From Muribaculaceae bacterium (GTDB taxonomy: Bacteria > Bacteroidota > Bacteroidia > Bacteroidales > Muribaculaceae): 6,900 bases of DNA. The notes under the pieces are model-generated. The model was not told the origin of the DNA. It saw nothing but the letters and a program-made list of their open reading frames with translations, and ran no database searches. This document shows, one piece after another, positions 1-5,045 of this stretch (position 1 is its first letter; every line of letters begins with the position of its first letter). A program made the position numbers and the translations under genes. Location: positions 1 to 6,900 of the forward strand of contig JAFZSS010000059.1 in assembly GCA_017619255.1 (NCBI GenBank). Reading direction: 5' to 3'.

Positions 1-2283
1 CCTGATGGTCATCGCATTGCCGGGCAGCAGTATGGTGTCGTCTCATTGTTATATGCTGAGCCTAGCAGCACGCGAGCCGATAAGCCGCTTTACTATATCT
101 TCAATAGTGACCAAGGCTTCGTGATTGTCGCCGGTGACGATCGTGCCCAGCAAATTCTTGCTTATGGTGACCGCCCCCTGGACATGAAACGGATGCCTGA
201 GAATATGCGCTTTTGGCTTGGCACCTATAAGAAACAACTGGAGTTCCTGAAGGATAACCCGGAATTGGTCGTTGAGAGACCTCAGATCAGCCAGCGAAGG
301 TCAATTCCAACCGTTCACCCGATGTTGACGGCTCTGTGGGATCAGGCTGAACCCTATAATACTTTCTGCCCCGTTGTTGATGGCGAACTTAGTCTGACAG
401 GCTGTCCTGCCACATCGCTTTCAATGGTGTTCTATTATTGGAGATATCCCACCCAGCCAACGCCTGATGTGCCTTCTTACATCAATACATATAGCGGATC
501 CATCGTCCCTGCCTTGACCTCAACAACATTTGACTGGGACAATATGCTGGACGAGTATAATGAGGGTGAGTATACCACCGAGCAGGGAGAGGCCGTCGCA
601 TGGCTGATGCGTTATGTCGGGCAGGTCGAGCACATGAGCTATAGCCCTGACGGCAGCGGAGCACAAGGGAGCGATATCCTTCGTGCGGCAAAGTTCTTTG
701 GCTATGACGAGGAAACAGACATCGTCATGAAATCCATGGCCGATGCTTTCGGTAACGAAATGCAACAGTTCTATACCGACCAGCAGTGGGCCGAGATGCT
801 GCAGACGGAACTGTTTGAAGGACGACCGGTGGTCTATTGCGCCTTTGACTATGACAGCCAGCAGGGATGGAGTGGACATGCCTTCAATGTCGATGGCTAT
901 AACGAGGGCACCAATACCTATCATGTCAACTGGGGATGGAGCGGAATAGGCAATGGGGATTTCGCCTTGAACGCCTTCAGCTACAAGAACTACTCATTCA
1001 ATATCGAGCAACAGATGTTGATTGGCCTGCAGCCTCCCATTACCACTCCCACGATCATGGCGACACCATATCAGCTCAACATGGCGGCCTTCGTGGATCA
1101 GAGTAGTGCCGACTCTTTCATTGTCCGTGGCAAATGCTTGACTGGTGGTGTGACGATGACGCTCACCGACGAGAGTGGATCGTTCTCGCTAGATGTTTCA
1201 AGTATTGCAATGGAGAATGCAGATTCAGGCCAAGTGGTCACGGTTACATATTCGCCGCTTGAGGTGGGACATCACACGGCTGTTGTCACCCTGAGCAGCC
1301 CCGATGCCGATGATGTGACGATAGCACTCTCGGGAGATGCCGTACTGGATGTGTTCACTCCCGTGATGTTGCCTGCCGACAGCGCTTACATCAGGTTGAC
1401 GGGATTCCGTGCCGACTGGACTGATGAGACAGCAGCCAAATATGTCGAGAGTTATACGGTTGAGGTAAACACCAAGCCGGGATATACCCTTATCGGAGAA
1501 GCGGACTGGAGTGACATCAGTGAGGATGCCACAAACCTTGCTGACAATCCCCAGACACTGTTGCCCGACGGCTGGACATTTGCAGGTAACGGCCTGTGGT
1601 GTGAGAATGGAGGAGTGTCAATCAACAACAAGAGTTCGTTCATGACTCCAGTCTATGACTTGTCGGGTTACGATAAGGTAACGGTCGTGGTGATGGCAAA
1701 GTCGGCTATGGCTCAAAGCTCCTCTCGCTTTACTGTGTCCACCGGCGCCGATGAGGTGGAAATAACTGCTCCGGCAGGAACGGACTTCACACAGTATGTC
1801 GCTGTCATTGATTGCAATGAAATTGACCAGATGACCATTGCCGGCAAGAGTGGTTATCCCGTTTTCCAGAATATTCAGGTATATGCCGGAGAGAACGAGG
1901 CGCTCACCCAGCGAGACATTCAGGAGGAGGGCGACGACAGTTACCGTCTCGTCACAGGACTTACCGGGCATAGTTACATGTTTACCGGACTTACTGCCGG
2001 CGGCGCATTCTATTTTCGTGTCAAGGCGCGGTACATCGATGGCTCCGTCGGCTCTTGGAGCAGGAGCCAGCATGTGGTGTTGTTTGGTGACGAACAGGGT
2101 GACCAACTCGGCGATGTGAACCATGACGGCACTGTCGACATCAGCGATGTTACCATGCTGATCAATTATCTGCTTACCGGTAGTGGCGGTTGCTCCACCG
2201 GGGCCGATATCAATGCCGATGGCCTCATCGATATCTCTGATGTGACCTCACTCATCTCAAAACTCCTTACCGGCTCGTGGTGA
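1..2283 (+). CDS. Secreted C10 (streptopain-like) cysteine protease with Ig-like, interrupted FN3 and dockerin domains, 5' partial
   Basis: The reading frame is open from base 1, so the signal peptide and true start lie upstream; the first in-frame TTG at 46 is not a credible start. Visible product is 760 residues, counted from base 1. Residues about 30-50 (YYIFN...GFVIVAGDDR) match the inhibitory propeptide of C10 proteases. The peptidase domain spans about 105-345: the catalytic Cys is C135 in LTGCPATS, the catalytic His is H293 in SGHAFNVDGY, and HVNWGWSG (307-314) closely matches the corresponding SpeB motif. Residues about 350-448 form an Ig-like domain of a kind common in Bacteroidales exported proteins. 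Residues 455-695 look like a fibronectin III domain interrupted by a beta-rich insert. Residues 704-757 carry two dockerin-like calcium loops (DVNHDGTVDISDV and DINADGLIDISDV). Likely exported, activated by propeptide removal, and active on extracellular or host protein. Family assignment is strong; substrate is unknown. Confidence 0.93.
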   Translation, partial: PDGHRIAGQQYGVVSLLYAEPSSTRADKPLYYIFNSDQGFVIVAGDDRAQQILAYGDRPLDMKRMPENMRFWLGTYKKQLEFLKDNPELVVERPQISQRRSIPTVHPMLTALWDQAEPYNTFCPVVDGELSLTGCPATSLSMVFYYWRYPTQPTPDVPSYINTYSGSIVPALTSTTFDWDNMLDEYNEGEYTTEQGEAVAWLMRYVGQVEHMSYSPDGSGAQGSDILRAAKFFGYDEETDIVMKSMADAFGNEMQQFYTDQQWAEMLQTELFEGRPVVYCAFDYDSQQGWSGHAFNVDGYNEGTNTYHVNWGWSGIGNGDFALNAFSYKNYSFNIEQQMLIGLQPPITTPTIMATPYQLNMAAFVDQSSADSFIVRGKCLTGGVTMTLTDESGSFSLDVSSIAMENADSGQVVTVTYSPLEVGHHTAVVTLSSPDADDVTIALSGDAVLDVFTPVMLPADSAYIRLTGFRADWTDETAAKYVESYTVEVNTKPGYTLIGEADWSDISEDATNLADNPQTLLPDGWTFAGNGLWCENGGVSINNKSSFMTPVYDLSGYDKVTVVVMAKSAMAQSSSRFTVSTGADEVEITAPAGTDFTQYVAVIDCNEIDQMTIAGKSGYPVFQNIQVYAGENEALTQRDIQEEGDDSYRLVTGLTGHSYMFTGLTAGGAFYFRVKARYIDGSVGSWSRSQHVVLFGDEQGDQLGDVNHDGTVDISDVTMLINYLLTGSGGCSTGADINADGLIDISDVTSLISKLLTGSW
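2104..2280 (+). other. Dockerin type I-like calcium-binding domain at the protease C-terminus
   Basis: Two repeats of about 23 residues share the pattern D-x-N-x-D-G-x-x-D-I-S-D-V-T followed by a hydrophobic helix ending LLTGS. The first is at 2113-2181 and the second at 2206-2274. The Asp/Asn spacing is that of an EF-hand-like dockerin loop. Dockerins normally pair with cohesins in cellulosomes, but many Bacteroidales exported proteins end with such a pair without a known scaffoldin; here it may be a surface-anchoring, stabilising or sorting module. No cohesin is visible in the window. Confidence 0.85.
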
Positions 2284-2321
2284 CTATGCAAGAGAACCCC
2301 ATGTCTTACCGGCTCTTGCTG
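2266..2321 (+). repeat. Direct repeat of the protease 3' end across the stop codon
   Basis: CTTACCGGCTC is present at 2266-2276 inside the last dockerin repeat and again at 2305-2315 beyond the stop at 2281-2283. The match continues imperfectly (15 of 17 positions). Both copies are in the same frame and read Leu-Thr-Gly-Ser. A shorter third copy of CTTACCGG lies in the first dockerin repeat at 2173-2180. Confidence 0.6.
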
Positions 2322-2379
2322 CGTGAGGGGCGTCTGCTGAATGTCGGCAGTTCTTAGCCCCAACGATACGGGATTGAAC

Positions 2380-2409
2380 AAAAAAAAGCGCCTCGTCTCA
2401 CGACGAAGC
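2380..2409 (-). terminator. Rho-independent terminator reading leftward
   Basis: Read on the minus strand, the stem GCTTCGTC (2409-2402) pairs with GACGAGGC (2397-2390) around a GTGA loop, giving eight base pairs with one G-U wobble and a GNRA-type tetraloop. It is followed by GC and eight T residues (2387-2380). On the plus strand the wobble becomes an A-C mismatch and no T tract follows, so it should act only on leftward transcripts. No minus-strand gene lies immediately upstream of it; the only visible source of transcript is the promoter at 2442-2472. Confidence 0.7.
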
Positions 2410-2436
2410 TGCCTTGCTAGGAAAAAAGTATCATAT
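2380..2436 (-). ncRNA. Candidate small RNA of about 55 nt
   Basis: The stretch is bounded by a consensus promoter (TTG, 20 bases, TAACTTTG) and an eight-pair terminator hairpin with a U8 tail, all within about 93 bases. The predicted transcript would start near 2436, contain a U-rich segment (TTTTTT at 2427-2422), a tiny CCT-AGCA-AGG hairpin (2421-2412), and then the terminator. It does not belong to any RNA family I recognise. The exact start is inferred, and the promoter could be a chance match. An alternative is a short abortive or decoy transcript with no function. Confidence 0.3.
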
Positions 2437-2441
2437 TGCTG

Positions 2442-2472
2442 CAAAGTTAACTTCTTTGTGTGATTTGTGCAA
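2442..2472 (-). promoter_or_regulatory. Bacteroidetes-type promoter directed leftward
   Basis: On the minus strand, TTG (2472-2470) is followed by 20 bases and then TAACTTTG (2449-2442). This fits the Bacteroidetes sigma-ABfr consensus TTTG or TTG, about 17-23 bases, TAnnTTTG. Initiation would be expected near 2436. It points into the 3' end of the protease gene and toward the terminator at 2380-2409, with no coding sequence to serve. Confidence 0.5.
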
Positions 2473-2570
2473 GTTTTTCAGGCGGAATTTCGACTTTTTA
2501 TTGAAAAAGGGAGAGGAATAATCGGTTTTGGGCAACTTTTCAGGAAAATGATTGTGAAAAATTTCTAATT

Positions 2571-2603
2571 CTGGCGAAGAAACCCGAAAAATATATACCT
2601 TTG
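2571..2603 (+). promoter_or_regulatory. Bacteroidetes-type promoter of the small exported protein gene
   Basis: TACCTTTG at 2596-2603 is a perfect TAnnTTTG -7 element. The -33 element is weak: the best candidate is CTG at 2571-2573 within TTCTGG, 22 bases upstream. Transcription should begin near 2609, leaving a leader of under 30 bases before the ATG at 2637. The leader has no Shine-Dalgarno sequence, as is usual in this phylum. Confidence 0.6.
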
Positions 2604-2636
2604 CCCCCACAGAACATATAAAAATATCGATAGACA

Positions 2637-3086
2637 ATGAAGAAATTCTTTTTGAAACTCATGGCGCTGATGGCGCTGATGCTGGCCGCCCCCGTTGCCC
2701 ACGCTACCGACTGGTTTGATGTGCTGTCTGATGGCGGCGAAACCCTTTCAGTAAGCCCCGAGATATCCACTACCGATAACGGCAAGAGCTTCCTCGTGTG
2801 GGTGCGTAACTCGTTTGACCTGCCCGAGTCCCGTGACTACTATACCCGTGACCGTGGCTATGACAAGACCGTGGCCTATAAGCTGACTCTCTATAAGTTC
2901 ACCGATGACTGGAACAACTTCAATATCGTGCAGGTGTCGGTCTATGGCGAGGACGGCGAGATCATTGATCAGTACGCTAATCCTGACATGGCATCGACCG
3001 AGAGCATCATCCCTGCAGGCTCACCCATTGAGACCGTTGCCGAAGCCGCCAAGGTGATTTATGAGATAACGACCAATCCCGAGTAA
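2637..3086 (+). CDS. Small exported protein, surface-adhesin E-like (hypothetical)
   Basis: A product of 149 residues that starts with a clear Sec signal peptide: KK, a hydrophobic core rich in Met, Leu and Ala, and an AHA cleavage site after residue 23, giving a mature start TDWFDV. The mature part has the order of features I associate with the surface-adhesin E-like family (PF16747 type): an opening W with a short strand, a D/N-G-K turn, a FLVWVRNSF strand (52-60), a middle YKLTLYKF strand, a hydrophobic strand with a Y-G-E-D-G turn (103-107), and a closing IPAGSP motif (125-130) before a helix that should end near the C-terminus. The family link is inferred from pattern only and function is unknown. 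It has its own promoter and is followed by a bidirectional terminator, so it is probably transcribed alone. The coding sequence ends with TAA followed at once by TAG. ATG at 2637 is chosen because it begins the signal peptide. Confidence 0.85.
   Translation: MKKFFLKLMALMALMLAAPVAHATDWFDVLSDGGETLSVSPEISTTDNGKSFLVWVRNSFDLPESRDYYTRDRGYDKTVAYKLTLYKFTDDWNNFNIVQVSVYGEDGEIIDQYANPDMASTESIIPAGSPIETVAEAAKVIYEITTNPE
2661..2678 (+). repeat. Tandem 9-base repeat in the signal-peptide region
   Basis: ATGGCGCTG occurs twice in a row, followed by ATGCTG, encoding Met-Ala-Leu-Met-Ala-Leu-Met-Leu in the hydrophobic core of the signal peptide. Because the unit is nine bases, copy changes would keep the frame and only alter the length of the core. 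Confidence 0.8.
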
Positions 3087-3110
3087 TAGCGCTCGAGTTT
3101 AGAGAAACAA

Positions 3111-3142
3111 AAGCCGTTGAGTCACATAAGACTCAGCGGCTT
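3111..3142. terminator. Bidirectional intrinsic terminator between convergent genes
   Basis: A 13-base stem (AAGCCGTTGAGTC at 3111-3123 with GACTCAGCGGCTT at 3130-3142, one T-G pair) encloses the loop ACATAA. On the plus strand it is followed by ATTTCTT, and on the minus strand by TTTTGTTTCTC. It sits between the stop of the small exported protein gene (3086) and the stop of the 2H phosphoesterase gene (3196) and can end transcription from both sides. Confidence 0.9.
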
Positions 3143-3195
3143 ATTTCTTAAATAATCCTGGAATATGACGCCCTATCGGTAGCGCTCGTTCACAT

Positions 3196-3720
3196 TCAGC
3201 CTTGTAACTGCCATAAGCCGAGCGTCTTGCCGCGGAATACGCGGTACTCGAGATGGGCTAGTTCCATCGTGAATGTGGGTAAATCCACCTGACTGATGAT
3301 GTCTTTGAGCTTGCGCACATTCATCCTTGAATCCTGCACCCTGCCCAAGGTGACATGCAGGCGAAAGCCAGATTGGATGACACAGCCCTCGGCCGTGAAG
3401 TATCGCCTCACATCCTCGACTAGAGCAAGAAAATCTTTAGGCGCATCGGTCGTGGTGAGGTGTATGACCTGCCTGCTCGCGCCAGAAGCAAAGGCGTCAA
3501 GTTGGTCAAATGTGATGACCGTCGGCATGGCATCCTCAAGAATCCTGGTCAGGCCAGGCACCAGATTGACATTGTCAGGGGCAAAATCCAGAAAGGCCAG
3601 CGTGATGTGGTAATATCCATGTTGCCAACGGATATTCACGCCATCTAACAGGTCACGTAACTCCCTGAACCAGGAATCCTCATACCTGATAGGCACCTTC
3701 AGTTCCAGATAACTCTTCAT
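3196..3720 (-). CDS. 2H phosphoesterase, LigT/ThpR (2'-5' RNA ligase)-like
   Basis: A protein of 174 residues with the two signature H-x-T-x motifs of the 2H phosphoesterase superfamily: H38-I-T40-L and H122-V-T124-L, each followed by a hydrophobic strand and separated by 84 residues, as in the two-lobed family fold. The length is normal for the bacterial LigT/ThpR group. Such enzymes open 2',3'-cyclic phosphates at RNA ends, or act on other cyclic phosphodiesters; the physiological substrate of most bacterial members is unknown. No signal peptide is present, so it should act in the cytoplasm. The ATG at 3720 lies 16 bases after the stop of the FMN-binding gene and is probably cotranscribed with it. 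No Shine-Dalgarno site is present. Family assignment is firm, specific function is not. Confidence 0.9.
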   Translation of the reverse strand: MKSYLELKVPIRYEDSWFRELRDLLDGVNIRWQHGYYHITLAFLDFAPDNVNLVPGLTRILEDAMPTVITFDQLDAFASGASRQVIHLTTTDAPKDFLALVEDVRRYFTAEGCVIQSGFRLHVTLGRVQDSRMNVRKLKDIISQVDLPTFTMELAHLEYRVFRGKTLGLWQLQG

Positions 3721-3736
3721 CTATTGTGCAGAATGA

Positions 3737-4186
3737 TCAGCGGCGCTTCTTGGATGCTTTCTTTTTGGTTGTCGCTTTTTTCTTGGTCGCGGTAGTGGAT
3801 TTCACCTTCTCGAGGCCCATCTGGATGTTCTTGATGATGGCTTCACTGGTATAGGTGGCACCGGTGGCGATGTCGGGTTTAAGCTTCTTGGCCTCGGCAA
3901 CGGTCTTGCCGATATACTGTGGCAGCACCTTGTCTTTGGCACGCTTGAGGTAACCCGGCGACTCTTGATTGTCGAGTACCTCGATTTTCTCAATAACCCC
4001 GTTTTTGACAGTGATGTTCAGAGGGGTAGTGCCATTATAGCCGATGACCTTCTTGGCGATTTCACCAGTGTAGATGACCTGGGTTGTGTTGTTGGCCTTC
4101 TTGGTCTTGGCCTTGGTGCGGGCATCGAGTGAAACGGTTCCTGCAACGAGCAGCATAATGGCTGCGATGATGATAGTTCTTTTCAT
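3737..4186 (-). CDS. Exported FMN-binding domain protein with ApbE flavinylation motif and lysine-rich tail
   Basis: The ATG at 4186 gives 149 residues beginning with a signal peptide (MKRTIIIAAIMLLVAG, likely cleaved after SLDA at about residue 22). An in-frame TTG at 4213 would put nine polar residues in front and is rejected. The FMN-binding domain covers about 36-130. Its motif D105-I-A-T-G-A-T111 followed by YTS is the target pattern of the flavin transferase ApbE, with FMN expected on T111. Such domains (as in NqrC and RnfG) carry electrons outside the cytoplasmic membrane. The protein lacks other redox domains and ends in a basic repeat tail (ATKKK, ATTKKK, ASKKRR), with a shorter basic stretch after the signal peptide. 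No ApbE, Rnf or Nqr gene is in the window. It is 91 bases from the preceding gene, with no clear promoter between them. The redox partner is unknown. Confidence 0.88.
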   Translation of the reverse strand: MKRTIIIAAIMLLVAGTVSLDARTKAKTKKANNTTQVIYTGEIAKKVIGYNGTTPLNITVKNGVIEKIEVLDNQESPGYLKRAKDKVLPQYIGKTVAEAKKLKPDIATGATYTSEAIIKNIQMGLEKVKSTTATKKKATTKKKASKKRR

Positions 4187-4277
4187 TTTATTTCTAGTTT
4201 CTAGTTTTGTCAATAGAACATGAATTAGATGGATGAACGCACTAAAAGTTTAATAAAACTAGCGTCTTTGTGGCTGC
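4187..4277 (-). other. 91-base gap inside the minus-strand gene block
   Basis: The sequence is AT-rich. It contains two tandem copies of TTTCTAG (4191-4197 and 4198-4204) next to the start of the FMN-binding gene, and a weak AT-only inverted repeat (AGTTT and AAACT around 4247-4260). I found neither a good TAnnTTTG element nor a terminator on the minus strand, so whether the last two genes share a transcript with the upstream three is open. Confidence 0.5.
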
Positions 4278-5045
4278 TTAATGAGTTGATGAAATGCCAG
4301 GCGACAGTAGCTCCTGTGCTTGAGCGAGCGTCTCGGGCTTGCCGATATCCAGCCACTTGTAGTCACTGTCGGGATGGTAGCCGTGGATCAGGTGATGAGT
4401 ACACATGCCGATGTAGAACGGTACGATGGAGAACTTATCCTCGCCACAGCGACGATGGTAACGCTCCAACTCAGGGAAGATGCGTGGCGAGATGATGTGC
4501 AGCCCACCGAATGCCAATTCCCGCAGGTTCCGGCCTTTCAGTTTCTCGGCATCGGGTTTGAACTCGCCGGTTGCCTTGTTGGTCCAGCCGCACAAGCGGT
4601 CGTTCTCGTCAAACAGGAAATAGCGCTGTGTCTGGCGTTCTTTCACGAGGATGGTCACCATGGCATCATGCTCAACATGGTAGTCGTAAAAAGCCTTCAG
4701 GTCCAGCGTGCTGATGATGTCGGTGTTGTGAACCAGGAACGGTTCGTCGCCGTCCAGCCACTGGCGCGCCTTGAGGATGCCGCCACCCGTGTCGAGTAGC
4801 AGTCCACGCTCGTCGCTGATGTGCAGGTTTAACCCAAAGTTATTGTTTTTCTCCAGGAAGTCGATAATCATCTGCCCATAGTGGTGGATGTTGATGGTGA
4901 TATCATCAAATCCCGCTGCCGCCACACGCTCAATGACATGCTGCAACATGGGTTTGCCGGCGATTTCGACCATTGCTTTGGGGCGGTCGTTGGTTAGCGG
5001 GCGCAGGCGTGTGCCCAATCCCGCAGCAAAAATCAGCGCTTTCAT
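4278..5045 (-). CDS. murU: MurU-like nucleotidyltransferase (N-acetylmuramate-1-phosphate uridylyltransferase)
   Basis: A protein of 255 residues with a complete sugar-nucleotidyltransferase core: the signature GLGTRLRPLT (9-18) with PKAM (22-25), DTGGGI (85-90), the metal-binding Asp D109 in HNTDI, and a C-terminal KWLDIG segment. The family joins an NTP to a sugar-1-phosphate. The substrate cannot be read from these motifs alone; similar proteins are often called mannose-1-phosphate guanylyltransferases. The choice of MurU rests on context: its ATG (5045-5043) overlaps the TGA of the AmgK-like kinase gene in an ATGA, implying translational coupling, and AmgK and MurU carry out successive steps (MurNAc to MurNAc-1-phosphate to UDP-MurNAc) in peptidoglycan salvage. 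It is slightly longer than Pseudomonas MurU. Cytoplasmic. Family certain, specificity likely. Confidence 0.82.
   Translation of the reverse strand: MKALIFAAGLGTRLRPLTNDRPKAMVEIAGKPMLQHVIERVAAAGFDDITINIHHYGQMIIDFLEKNNNFGLNLHISDERGLLLDTGGGILKARQWLDGDEPFLVHNTDIISTLDLKAFYDYHVEHDAMVTILVKERQTQRYFLFDENDRLCGWTNKATGEFKPDAEKLKGRNLRELAFGGLHIISPRIFPELERYHRRCGEDKFSIVPFYIGMCTHHLIHGYHPDSDYKWLDIGKPETLAQAQELLSPGISSTH

Larger units (their letters stand above)
2284..2636. other. Intergenic region of 353 bases with two opposed promoters and a minus-strand terminator
   Basis: No credible gene lies here. From left to right it holds: a copy of the protease 3' end (CTTACCGGCTC at 2305-2315, repeating 2266-2276); an inverted repeat GCAAGAG/CTCTTGC (2288-2294 and 2313-2319) without a T tract; a loose GGGGC/GCCCC pair (2327-2331 and 2357-2361); a minus-strand intrinsic terminator (2380-2409); a minus-strand promoter (2442-2472); about 120 bases of AT-rich sequence; and the plus-strand promoter of the next gene (near 2596). 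No clear plus-strand intrinsic terminator for the protease gene was found. Confidence 0.7.

Noticed and set aside
46..48. TTG at 46 as start of the protease
   Set aside because: The frame stays open to base 1 with plausible propeptide sequence, and no signal peptide follows 46, so the gene begins outside the window.
1618..2124. A 168-codon minus-strand frame inside the protease gene
   Set aside because: It is antisense to well-supported FN3 and insert coding sequence, and its product shows no motif or signal.
2288..2319. Inverted repeat GCAAGAG/CTCTTGC as a terminator of the protease gene
   Set aside because: The loop is 18 bases and no T tract follows; termination there is not supported.
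2166..2444. A 92-codon minus-strand frame covering the candidate small RNA and the protease end
   Set aside because: It begins with TTG inside the -7 element of the minus-strand promoter, runs through the terminator hairpin and overlaps the dockerin coding sequence; no domain seen.
4187..4213. TTG at 4213 as start of the FMN-binding protein
   Set aside because: It adds nine polar residues before a normal signal peptide that begins at the ATG at 4186.
4247..4260. AT-only inverted repeat upstream of the FMN-binding gene as terminator of murU
   Set aside because: Only about five A-T pairs with no G-C content; too weak to call.
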